A program made the position numbers and the translations under genes. From Hamadaea sp. (GTDB taxonomy: Bacteria > Actinomycetota > Actinomycetes > Mycobacteriales > Micromonosporaceae), in assembly GCF_013362815.1 (NCBI RefSeq), contig NZ_JABFVK010000076.1, positions 1 to 64,000 of the forward strand: a stretch of 64,000 nucleotides of DNA, in the 5' to 3' direction. Below, in pieces: positions 53,888 through 61,886 of the stretch (its first letter is position 1; each line of letters begins with the position of its first letter). Under the pieces are notes generated by a model. The model had not been told where the DNA came from. It worked only from the letters and a program-made list of their open reading frames with translations, and did not search any database.

Positions 53888-55588
53888 ATGGACAGCCCGC
53901 TCCTGACGCGGATCCGCGACTCCGTGATCGGTGACGACCAGGTCATGTGGGGCCCCTACGGCCCCCGCCGAGTCACGTACGCGGACTACACCGCGTCCGG
54001 CCGAGCGCTGAGCTTCCTCGAGGACTTCGTCCGGGACGAGGTCCTGCCCCGGTACGCGAACACGCATACGGAGTCCTCGGGCACCGGACGGCAGACGACC
54101 CGCCTGCGGGAGGACGCGCGGCGGATCATCCACGACGCGGTCGGCGGCGACGAGAACACCGTGGTGATCTTCGCCGGCTCGGGGTCGACCGGAGCGATCG
54201 ACAAGATGGTCGGCATCCTCGGCATCCGCCTGCCCGCCGAACTGGACGACCGCTACGAGCTGCGCGACCGCATCCCGGCGGCCGAGCGGCCAGTGGTGTT
54301 CATCGGGCCGTTCGAGCACCACTCGAACGAGTTGGCGTGGCGGGAGTCGATCGCCGACGTCGTGGTTATCCCGGAGGACCACGACGGTCACATCGACGCC
54401 GAGGCGCTGGAGCGCGAGCTCGTCCGGTACGCCGACCGCCCCCTCAAGATCGGTTCGTTCTCGGCGGCGTCCAACGTGACCGGCATCGTCAGCGACACCC
54501 ACGGCATCTCCGATCTGCTGCATCGGCACGGCGCGCTGTCGTTCTGGGACTTCGCGGCGGCCGCGCCCTATGTCGAGATCGAGATGTCCGGGCGATGTAC
54601 CAAGTACCCCCAGGCCTTCAAGGACGCGATCTTCCTCTCCCCGCACAAGTTCGTCGGCGGACCGGGCAGTTCGGGCGTCCTCGTCGTGCGGCGCGAGCTG
54701 CTGCGCAATCGCGTACCGACGGTTCCCGGCGGCGGCACGGTGGACTACGTCAACGCCGTCGAGCACCACTACCTGTCCGACCCGGCGCACCGCGAGGAGG
54801 GCGGCACCCCGGCCATCGTCGGCGACATCCGCGCCGGGCTGGTCTTCCAGCTCAAGGAGGCGGTCGGCGCCGGGGTCATCCGGGCCCAGGAGGAGGACTT
54901 CCTGCGCCGGGCCATCGCGTCCTGGCGGCACGACCCGCACCTAGAGGTGCTCGGCAATCTCGAGGCCGAGCGCCTCTCGATCGTCTCCTTTGTCGTACGC
55001 GCGCCGACCCGCAAGTATCTGCACCACAACTACGTGGTGGCGCTTCTCAACGACCTGTTCGGCATCCAGTCCCGGGGCGGCTGCTCCTGTGCCGGACCAT
55101 ACGGTCATCGACTGCTCGGCATCGACCTCGACCGGTCGCACCGGTTCGAGCAGGAGATCCTCGCCGGGTGCGAAGGGATCAAGCCGGGCTGGGTCCGGGT
55201 CAGCTTCAACTACTTCATCTCCGAGGCGGTGTACCAATACATCGTCGAAGCGGTGCACCTCGTGGCGGCGTACGGGTGGCGGCTGCTCCCCGACTACCGG
55301 TTCGACGCGCGTACGGGGTTGTGGCGGCACTCGGACGGCATCGTCGAACCGCCGCTGCGGCTGGACCGGCTGCGCTATGACGCGACCGGGCGACTGCGGC
55401 ATCCGACCCAGCACGAGCGCGCTCCCGAGAGCGCTCTGCCCGACTATCTCGCGTACGCCCGCGAGGTCTTCGACAAGCACGCCGACCGTGCGTACGCCCA
55501 GGGCACCGCCGGCGCCGGGGTCTCCCCCCGGTTCGAGGAGTTGCGCTGGTTCGAGCTCCCCGACGAATGCCTGGTCACGGCGCGCTGA
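53888..55588 (+). CDS. PLP-dependent aminotransferase class V (SufS/NifS-like)
   Basis: 566 residues. The fold type I core (about 20-430) shows YADYTASGRALSFLED, AGSGSTGAIDKM (PLP phosphate), FEHHSNELAWRES, FWDFAAAAPY (Asp) and LSPHKFVGGPGSSG with the PLP Lys near residue 252; SRGGCSCAGPYGHRLLG holds cysteines at the position of the cysteine-desulphurase active site. The ~130-residue C-terminal extension is not part of classical SufS. It may be a cysteine desulphurase or a lyase of the Egt/isopenicillin epimerase-like group. Not in an obvious operon. Confidence 0.85.
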   Translation: MDSPLLTRIRDSVIGDDQVMWGPYGPRRVTYADYTASGRALSFLEDFVRDEVLPRYANTHTESSGTGRQTTRLREDARRIIHDAVGGDENTVVIFAGSGSTGAIDKMVGILGIRLPAELDDRYELRDRIPAAERPVVFIGPFEHHSNELAWRESIADVVVIPEDHDGHIDAEALERELVRYADRPLKIGSFSAASNVTGIVSDTHGISDLLHRHGALSFWDFAAAAPYVEIEMSGRCTKYPQAFKDAIFLSPHKFVGGPGSSGVLVVRRELLRNRVPTVPGGGTVDYVNAVEHHYLSDPAHREEGGTPAIVGDIRAGLVFQLKEAVGAGVIRAQEEDFLRRAIASWRHDPHLEVLGNLEAERLSIVSFVVRAPTRKYLHHNYVVALLNDLFGIQSRGGCSCAGPYGHRLLGIDLDRSHRFEQEILAGCEGIKPGWVRVSFNYFISEAVYQYIVEAVHLVAAYGWRLLPDYRFDARTGLWRHSDGIVEPPLRLDRLRYDATGRLRHPTQHERAPESALPDYLAYAREVFDKHADRAYAQGTAGAGVSPRFEELRWFELPDECLVTAR

Positions 55589-55734
55589 CCCCTGGCGGAC
55601 TGCACTCCTGGCGGCTCGCGCGAACGCTCCCCGGCGCGCCTTGTGGACTTCTCGCCGATCCGGGCGCACGGACCGTGCGCCCAACGACTAGGGTTGTGCG
55701 TTGAGTCACCGACGGGACAGTCCAGGAGGCCGCT

Positions 55735-56646
55735 GTGGCGGAGGAACCCACCGAGTTCTGGGGCGAATTGGCCATCGACCCGGTCGAGATCGCCCTGCCG
55801 CGGGGGAGCGGTTTCACGCTGCGGGCCTATCGGTCGTCGACCGCTTTCGCCCCGACCGACGTCTCCGAGCGGCCGGAGGACGACGATCCCTTCGCCCGTA
55901 AGCCGGACGCCGTACTCGAGGACGACGAGGAAGAGCTTCCCGACTTCGACGAGGAGGAGCTGACCCGGCAGGCGCTCGGTCAGTCCGACGAGTCCGACGA
56001 TGAAGACTCGGAGTCCGACGACGAGGACGGCAAGGGCGGCAAGTCCCTCAAGGCCTCCGACACGAGCGTCGACCTCGAGCCCGTCGACGACGAGTCCGCC
56101 GAGTCTTCCGAGAGCGAAGAGGAAGACGACGAAGAAGCGGACGAGGAGGCGGAGGACGTCGAAGAGGTCCCGCTGTTCCTCACGCACAAGGGCAGACTGC
56201 TGCTCTTCAAGAGCGCGGAAGGCCTCGTCGAGTTCGTGAAGTCCGGCGCTCCGAACGACATGACGCAGCTGCCCGAGTGGGAGCGGCTCACCGAGGAGCT
56301 CGACGTCGACCAGGTCGAGCCGGCCGAGGACGACACCTACGAGCTCGACCTCGTCGTGGAGAACCTGCGCGGCGGGCACGACGCGTGGGACTCGGCTCTG
56401 ATCCTCAGTGCCGGCGAGGTCTCCCGGGACCTCGCCTACTCCCTGCGCCTCAACGACGTGCTGGGCATGCTGTCCCCCGGTTCACCGCTGGACGACCTCG
56501 ACGAGGCGCTCCGGTCGGCGAGTTCGGGTGGCGTCGGCGGGTTCCTGGCCAAGCGGCGGGTCCGCAAAATCGGGGCACAACAGGCAAGTCTCGGCTGGCG
56601 TACGGTGATCGGCAAGATCTCCGGCATCGTGGACTGGCGCGACTGA
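55735..56646 (+). CDS. Highly acidic protein of unknown function
   Basis: 303 residues; GTG 55735 with AGGAGG (55724-55729). A TAGGGT -10 box at 55689 suggests a short leader. The first ~50 residues are conserved-looking (GELAIDPVEIALPRGSGFTLRAYR), about 50-145 is Asp/Glu/Ser-rich and disordered, and ~145-303 is a folded domain (PLFLTHKGRLLLFKSAEGLVEFV, ending WRTVIGKISGIVDWRD). Similar actinobacterial proteins have carried the automatic label DNA primase, but no primase motif is visible. It lies 58 bp upstream of the large Pro-rich protein, so the two may be expressed together. Confidence 0.7.
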   Translation: MAEEPTEFWGELAIDPVEIALPRGSGFTLRAYRSSTAFAPTDVSERPEDDDPFARKPDAVLEDDEEELPDFDEEELTRQALGQSDESDDEDSESDDEDGKGGKSLKASDTSVDLEPVDDESAESSESEEEDDEEADEEAEDVEEVPLFLTHKGRLLLFKSAEGLVEFVKSGAPNDMTQLPEWERLTEELDVDQVEPAEDDTYELDLVVENLRGGHDAWDSALILSAGEVSRDLAYSLRLNDVLGMLSPGSPLDDLDEALRSASSGGVGGFLAKRRVRKIGAQQASLGWRTVIGKISGIVDWRD

Positions 56647-56704
56647 CAGTTCCAAGGCAGCATCAAACCTTGGCACGCGACAGTCCCGGGAGGAGGACAA
56701 CGCC

Positions 56705-59062
56705 GTGGCGCTCGTTCGGGTGTATTGCGGTTTGGCTTCGGCCGACACAGGTGTGGCCGGCGACGAAGGCTGGCTGACCGCTGCCGTCGTCGACGATTCA
56801 GGCCGGTTGCTCGAGGTCTGCGAGATCGGTGACGACGCGAACGGGTATGCGACGCTGAGCAGCCTGCTCGCGGAACGCTCCAGTGCGCCGTCCGGCGTGG
56901 CGGTCGCCGCCGACAGCGACGACCACCTCGTCACGATGCTGCTGACGACGGCCGGCCGGCCGTTGTCGGTCGTCGACGACGACGCGGCCGACGACTACGC
57001 CGAGCGGTTCGCCGACGACGAGTCTCAGGAGGAGATCGAGTCGGAGCCGGCCGAGCGCCGGGCCGTCGGTCTCGCTCGGGCACTCCAGGCTGGTGCGCTG
57101 TCGGCCCAGGCCGGTCCGGCGCCGCGGGACCTGGCGGGGCTCAAGCCCGTGCTCTCCGCCCATTCCGCGCTGACGCACGGCCGCCACGGCGCGGCCGGAG
57201 CCCTCCGCGAGGTTCTTCGCGAGCTCTATCCGGCGGCGCTTCGGGCGTACCCGGATCCGGCCGAGCCGGTGGCGCTGACCATTCTGGACCTCCTCCCCGA
57301 ACCCGGGCTGCTGGCCGCCCCGGCCACCGGCCGTAACCGCGAGACCGCGCTCGCCGTCGACTCCGTGGCCGCCCAGGTGGCCGCGTCCGGCGTCACCGAC
57401 CACGCCACCGCCCTCGAAGCGGTGACCGCGTTGCGGGTCGCGATCGCGGAGACGCCGCGTCGTGGCGGCGTCACCAAGCACCTGACCAGCGCGATCGCCG
57501 AAACCGTACGCCAGGCCGTGGCCGCCGTCCGGGCCTGCGACGCCGCCTGCGCCGCCCTGATCGAGTCGGTCGCAGCCCGCGTCGCGACTCCGGCTCCGGC
57601 CAAGGGCCGCCGGGTCACGACGCCGATCACGCCGTTGCGGGCCGTCCGGGAGGCCCCGGAGCCGGCCACCCGGGTTCCGGCCGCGCGCCGCAATCGGGCG
57701 CCGCTGGCCCCGGTCTCGGCGAGCCCGACACCCGCGGCTCCAGTCACGGCGAGCGCTCCCGTCTCGGCGAGCCCCATGCCCGGCGTACCTGTCTCGGCCG
57801 CTCCGGTCTCGGCCACTCCGGTTTCGCCGGCCGCTCCGGTCTCACCGGCCGCGCCGCTGCCGCCCGGCTTCGAGCCGACTCCGGCGGTGGGCGTACCGAT
57901 GGTGCAGCCGACTGCCGCTCAGCAAGTGATTCAGCCACCACCGGCCACCCAGCGAAAGCCTGTTTCGCAGCCGCAGCCCGTCGCCCAACCGGTGGTACAG
58001 CCGACGGCCCAACCAGTTGCGCAACCGGCTCCGCAGCCGGTCGCGGTCGCGCACACCGCGCCGCCGCAGCCGATGACCAACCAGCCGCTGGCGACGCCCC
58101 AGCCGGTCGGGCAGCCGATGCCGAGTCCAGTGCCATCACAGCGCATGCCGCACGAGTCCGAGCCGCTGCCCACCCGGGCGACCCCGGCCGACACGGGCGC
58201 GCCGTTCGTCCCGAAGCTCAGCCAGGCCGCGATCAACAACGCGCGGGCCGAGAGACTGTCCGCTCCACCGGTCGAAACCTTGACCGCGCTGGACGAGCAG
58301 GGCGCAGGCGCTGCCGCGGCGGAGATCGTGTTCCCGCTGAGCCGCCCCGGATCGGCCGCCAACGGCGAGGTGCCGGGTGCCCGTTCGACCTGGCCGCTGC
58401 TCGGTGAGCGGGAGGAGCCCGAGGCGTACGCCCCGGAGCCCGAGCCGGTCCGTGACTTCGGCACCGGCGGCTACGACAAGGTCACGCCGCCGTGGCTGGC
58501 CGACGACCTCAAGCTGCCCGAACCACCGGCTCTACGGCTGGTCGACGCCGCCGCGCTCGACGAACCGCTGCCGAGCCGGGCCCGCCGCGGTCACGACCCG
58601 CTGGACGCGAACGCTCCGATGCCCGACGACGCCGACGGCGACCTGCTGATCTTCTCGACCGTCCGGTCCGCCTGGTTCACCGGGCAGGCCGACGAAGCGG
58701 TCGAGGACGAGCCGACCTGGAACTCCGAGATGGACCTGGGCTGGCGGGCCGCCGAGCACGCCTCGCACCCCGACATCGCCGAGCAGACCCGCGCCGGGCT
58801 GCCGAAGCGCGTACCGCAGGCCAACTTGGTGCCGGGCTCGCCGATCGCGGCTCCCGAACGCCCGCTGCGCATCGTCCGCGACCCGCAGCGCCTGGCTCAG
58901 CACACCTCGGGCTACTTCCGGGGCTGGCGGCGGGGCCAGGAGGTCAACGGGTACGCCGTCGGCGGCCGTCCGGGCCGGGAAGCGGCCGGCGGCTGGGACT
59001 TCAGCCGGGACGGCGACGATCGCGACGACTACGGCTACCGGACCGCGGGATACGGCAGGTAG
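56705..59062 (+). CDS. Large Pro-rich protein with IS110-transposase-like N-terminus and CvnA-like C-terminal tail
   Basis: 785 residues; GTG 56705 behind GGGAGGAGG. Residues 1-~110 resemble the RuvC-like start of IS110 transposases (VYCGLASADT, AAVVDDSGRLLEVCEI, VAVAADSDDHLV), but the acidic catalytic residues of that fold are not evident. An Ala-rich helical part (to ~330) and a Pro/Val/Gln-rich disordered region with PVSAxP-type repeats (to ~540) follow. The last ~160 residues contain LLIFSTVRSAWF and GLPKRVPQANLVPG (from residue 698), motifs also present in the C-terminus of the sensor kinase at 61883. There are no terminal repeats, so it is not a mobile element. Confidence 0.75.
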   Translation: MALVRVYCGLASADTGVAGDEGWLTAAVVDDSGRLLEVCEIGDDANGYATLSSLLAERSSAPSGVAVAADSDDHLVTMLLTTAGRPLSVVDDDAADDYAERFADDESQEEIESEPAERRAVGLARALQAGALSAQAGPAPRDLAGLKPVLSAHSALTHGRHGAAGALREVLRELYPAALRAYPDPAEPVALTILDLLPEPGLLAAPATGRNRETALAVDSVAAQVAASGVTDHATALEAVTALRVAIAETPRRGGVTKHLTSAIAETVRQAVAAVRACDAACAALIESVAARVATPAPAKGRRVTTPITPLRAVREAPEPATRVPAARRNRAPLAPVSASPTPAAPVTASAPVSASPMPGVPVSAAPVSATPVSPAAPVSPAAPLPPGFEPTPAVGVPMVQPTAAQQVIQPPPATQRKPVSQPQPVAQPVVQPTAQPVAQPAPQPVAVAHTAPPQPMTNQPLATPQPVGQPMPSPVPSQRMPHESEPLPTRATPADTGAPFVPKLSQAAINNARAERLSAPPVETLTALDEQGAGAAAAEIVFPLSRPGSAANGEVPGARSTWPLLGEREEPEAYAPEPEPVRDFGTGGYDKVTPPWLADDLKLPEPPALRLVDAAALDEPLPSRARRGHDPLDANAPMPDDADGDLLIFSTVRSAWFTGQADEAVEDEPTWNSEMDLGWRAAEHASHPDIAEQTRAGLPKRVPQANLVPGSPIAAPERPLRIVRDPQRLAQHTSGYFRGWRRGQEVNGYAVGGRPGREAAGGWDFSRDGDDRDDYGYRTAGYGR

Positions 59063-59180
59063 CATTCGAACCTCTTCGGGCGGGCCCGGTCGTGAAGTAA
59101 CCCACACGGCGCGGGCTTGACCTTACATGCGGCGGGGCGAGAGCATACGCCAGCAGCAGTATCAGGTTCGGAGGCGGTTC

Positions 59181-60383
59181 ATGAGTGTCACCCGGCGCGG
59201 ATTCCTTTCGCTGGGAGCCGCGGTGGCGGCGGGATCGGCGCTCACCGGATGCGGCGTGCTCGACCGGTCGTCGGCGACGGCGACCGAGAACAAGGTGATG
59301 AACTCGGATCCGATCCGGGTGGGTGCGACGCTGGAGCTCTCGGGTGGCTCGGCCGCCTCGGGCCGGCTGCAGGAGCGGGCCATCGCGATCGCCCTGGCCG
59401 AGCTCAACGTCGACGGCGTACGCGTCGGTGACAGCTATCGCAAGCTCGAGGTCGTCACCCGGGACAACCAGGGCAACGGCGCGACGGCGACCGACATCGC
59501 CGAGGAGTTCGCCGGGATGGGCGTGGCCGCCATCATCGGCGGGCTCAGCCCGGAAGCCGCGTTCGCGACCCTCAAGGTGGCCGAGGCGAAGCACGTCCCC
59601 TACCTGTCGTTCTGCGGGGCCGACGCGATCTCGATCCCGCTGAGCACCCGGAAGTTCACCTATAAGCTCGCCCCCAACGCCTCCGATGTCGCGACCCGCC
59701 TCGCCCGGCGCATCCGCGCGGCCGGCCAGAAGGACGTCGTGGTGCTCTCCACCGACGACACGCTGGCCGGTGACGGCGTACGCGCGACGAAGGCGGCCCT
59801 GGCCGCGGCGAACCGCGATCTGGTGGACACCGTCGAACTTCCCGCCTCGGGCAAGGACTTCGCCGGAGCGGCCGCCCGGGCGGTGGAGAAGAAGCCGGAC
59901 GCCGTCATCGTCTGGACCTCCCCCGCCAACGCCGTACGCGTCGTGCAGGCGCTCAGGGACACCGACGAGAACCCGGCGATCTACCTGCCGCCGACGGCGA
60001 TCGACGACGACACACTCAAGGACGACAACGCCTCCGTGATGGAAGGCGTCTTCGTCCTCTACTCGCCGGTGCTGGCCGGTGCCCCGTTCATCGTGAACAC
60101 CGCGAGCGGCCGGGAGACTCGGCTGTTCGTCAACCGATACAACCAGGAATACGGCGCGTTCAGCGGATGCATGCCGTACGCCGCCGACGCGCTGGCGCTC
60201 GTGGCAGCCGCCGCACGGCGGGTCTCCACCGTGGAGGGGCGGCGGTTGCGGGGTGCGCTGGAGTCCACGCCTTACGACGGCGTCGCCGGGGCGTACGGTT
60301 TCAGCCCCATCGACCACGGCGGCATGGCCCCCGAGGTACTCGCGATCTTCCAGGCGAAGGGTCAGGGCTGGCAGCGCCTCTGA
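59181..60383 (+). CDS. Tat-exported lipoprotein, ABC-type branched-chain amino acid/ligand-binding protein
   Basis: 400 residues; ATG 59181 with GGAGG at 59170-59174. The N-terminus has a twin-arginine motif TRRGFLSLG and a lipobox ALTGC, so it should be exported folded and lipid-anchored. The mature part is a type I periplasmic-binding fold (DPIRVGATLELSGGSA, VTRDNQGNGATATDIAEE, GLSPEAAFATLKVAEAKHVPYLSF), like LivJ/amide-binding receptors. No transporter permease is nearby; adjacent are a roadblock/GTPase signalling operon and the Pro-rich protein, so it may act as a sensory ligand-binding protein. Confidence 0.88.
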   Translation: MSVTRRGFLSLGAAVAAGSALTGCGVLDRSSATATENKVMNSDPIRVGATLELSGGSAASGRLQERAIAIALAELNVDGVRVGDSYRKLEVVTRDNQGNGATATDIAEEFAGMGVAAIIGGLSPEAAFATLKVAEAKHVPYLSFCGADAISIPLSTRKFTYKLAPNASDVATRLARRIRAAGQKDVVVLSTDDTLAGDGVRATKAALAAANRDLVDTVELPASGKDFAGAAARAVEKKPDAVIVWTSPANAVRVVQALRDTDENPAIYLPPTAIDDDTLKDDNASVMEGVFVLYSPVLAGAPFIVNTASGRETRLFVNRYNQEYGAFSGCMPYAADALALVAAAARRVSTVEGRRLRGALESTPYDGVAGAYGFSPIDHGGMAPEVLAIFQAKGQGWQRL

Positions 60384-60403
60384 CCTACTACCTCCGCACA
60401 ACG

Positions 60404-60434
60404 AAGAGCGGCCCCCGCGAGGGAGGCCGCTCTT
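60404..60434. terminator. Bidirectional terminator
   Basis: AAGAGCGGCC and GGCCGCTCTT are perfect 10-bp arms with an 11-nt loop, between the convergent lipoprotein and GTPase genes. Confidence 0.8.
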
Positions 60435-60451
60435 GTCGTTTGTCGCCGACG

Positions 60452-61039
60452 TCAGGCCGGGATACCGGTCCGCGTCCGCCGCATGCTCAGCACGTACTCC
60501 ACCAGGCCGATGAGGACCTGCTTGGTGGACTCCCGGCCCCGGGCGTCGCACGGGAGCACCGGAACCTCCGGGGAGATCGCGAGCGCATCGCGAACGTCCT
60601 GCTCGGAGTGGTATTGCGTGCCGTCGAAACAGTTGATCGCGACCACGTACGGCAGCTTGCGGTGCTCGAAGAAGTCGATCGCCGCGAAGCAGTCGGCCAG
60701 CCGTCGGGTGTCGACCAGCACGACCGCGCCGATCGCACCCCGCACCAGCTCGTCCCACATGAACCAGAACCGCGTCTGGCCGGGCGTGCCGAACAAGTAC
60801 AGGATCAGGTCGCGATCGATCGAGATCCGGCCGAAGTCCATGGCGACCGTGGTCGTCGTCTTGCCCGGCACCTGGCGCGTGTCGTCGACCCCCACGCCCG
60901 CGGACGTCATGATCGCCTCGGTGGTCAGGGGGGTGATCTCCGATACCGACCCGACCAGCGTGGTCTTACCCACGCCGAAGCCACCGGCGATGACGATCTT
61001 CGCCGAGGTCACCCGTCCCGCGTTAGGACGGTGCGACAT
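60452..61039 (-). CDS. Small GTPase-like ATP/GTP-binding protein (CvnD type)
   Basis: 195 residues from ATG 61039 with GGAGG 7 nt upstream. P-loop GGFGVGKTTLVGSVSE, a switch region with TTTVAMDFGRI, G3-like LFGTPGQTRFWFMWDELVRGA (G-x-P-G-Q) and NCFDGTQYH. This DUF-type GTPase family (MglA-related) works with roadblock and DUF742 proteins in actinobacterial conservons, coupling a sensor kinase-like protein to cell responses. It is last in the operon, 1 bp behind the DUF742 stop. Confidence 0.93.
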   Translation of the reverse strand: MSHRPNAGRVTSAKIVIAGGFGVGKTTLVGSVSEITPLTTEAIMTSAGVGVDDTRQVPGKTTTTVAMDFGRISIDRDLILYLFGTPGQTRFWFMWDELVRGAIGAVVLVDTRRLADCFAAIDFFEHRKLPYVVAINCFDGTQYHSEQDVRDALAISPEVPVLPCDARGRESTKQVLIGLVEYVLSMRRTRTGIPA

Positions 61040-61040
61040 T

Positions 61041-61415
61041 TCAGAGCCTCCGAAGTCCACTCAGCACCCTCTCCAGCAACTCAGTGCCTACTGCGTCATT
61101 GGTCTCGAACGAGGTCGGCTCATAGACCGCGACGAGACCATCTGCGGCCATATCAGCGATGAGAACCCGCGCCACGCCGAGCGGCAGCTGCATCCGCGCC
61201 GCGATCTCGGCCAGGGACTGCAGGCGGCCGTCACACAGTGAGGCGATGTGCTGGTGCTCCCGGCCCTGCGCGCCCTTGGTCGACTGGGCCGACCGGCCTC
61301 GCATGGTCGTCTCCACCAGCGCTTCGATCGCGATCTCCAGCTTGGGCCGGGTGCGACCTCGGGTAACGGCATACGGCCGAACCAGCGCACCGGTCGGTTC
61401 TTCTCGTTCAACCAT
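61041..61415 (-). CDS. DUF742 protein (CvnC type)
   Basis: 124 residues. LVRPYAVTRGRTRPKLEIAIEALVETT opens the domain, and EHQHIASLCDGRLQSLAEIAARMQLPLGVARVLIADMAADGLVAVYEP is a winged-helix-like half with the conserved LP-x-G-V-A-R-V-L segment. Family members sit between roadblock and GTPase genes and are thought to be an adaptor in this signalling unit; DNA binding has not been shown. A GGAAGGGGG sequence lies about 10 nt upstream of the ATG. Confidence 0.93.
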   Translation of the reverse strand: MVEREEPTGALVRPYAVTRGRTRPKLEIAIEALVETTMRGRSAQSTKGAQGREHQHIASLCDGRLQSLAEIAARMQLPLGVARVLIADMAADGLVAVYEPTSFETNDAVGTELLERVLSGLRRL

Positions 61416-61481
61416 CTAGCCGTTCACCCCCTTCCAAACCCGCTGTGGACCCTCCACCGCGGGTTCGTACCGCGCGCGTCC

Positions 61482-61886
61482 TCAGTTGAGCATGCCCGCC
61501 GCCGCCCGCGGAGCCGGCGTGAGCGCGTCGCCCACCCGGTCCACCAGCAGCGCCATCTCATAGCCGACCTGACCGACGTCGCAGCTGCGCGCGGCGAGAA
61601 CGGCGAACGAGGAACCGTCCGAAATGGACATCAGGAACAGGAACCCGTTGTCCATCTCCACGACGGTCTGGAGGACGGCTCCGCCCTCGAAGCACCGCGC
61701 GGCGCCCTGCGTCAGGCTGACCAGGCCGGAGGAGATCGCCGCCAACTGGTCGGCTCGGTCCCGCGGCAGGTCACGTGACGACGCCAGGAGCAGGCCGTCG
61801 GCGGAGACTGCGACCGCGTGGGCGACTCCCGGGACGCGATCCGCGAAGTTGGCCAGAAGCCAACCCAGATCCTGCGTTGATGTCAT
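61482..61886 (-). CDS. Roadblock/LC7 domain protein (CvnB type)
   Basis: 134 residues; ATG overlaps the stop of the histidine kinase gene (ATGA, 61883-61886). It begins [32 protein letters not shown], the roadblock fold start, and has [11 protein letters not shown]-type [21 protein letters not shown]. Roadblock proteins bind and regulate the small GTPase encoded downstream (MglB/MglA-like). Gene order kinase, roadblock, DUF742, GTPase is that of streptomycete conservons. Confidence 0.94.
   Translation of the reverse strand: MTSTQDLGWLLANFADRVPGVAHAVAVSADGLLLASSRDLPRDRADQLAAISSGLVSLTQGAARCFEGGAVLQTVVEMDNGFLFLMSISDGSSFAVLAARSCDVGQVGYEMALLVDRVGDALTPAPRAAAGMLN

Noticed and set aside
56705-59062. 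IS110 family insertion sequence
   Set aside because: Only the N-terminus resembles IS110; there are no terminal sequences, no catalytic acids that I can place, and the remainder is Pro-rich with a signalling-type tail.
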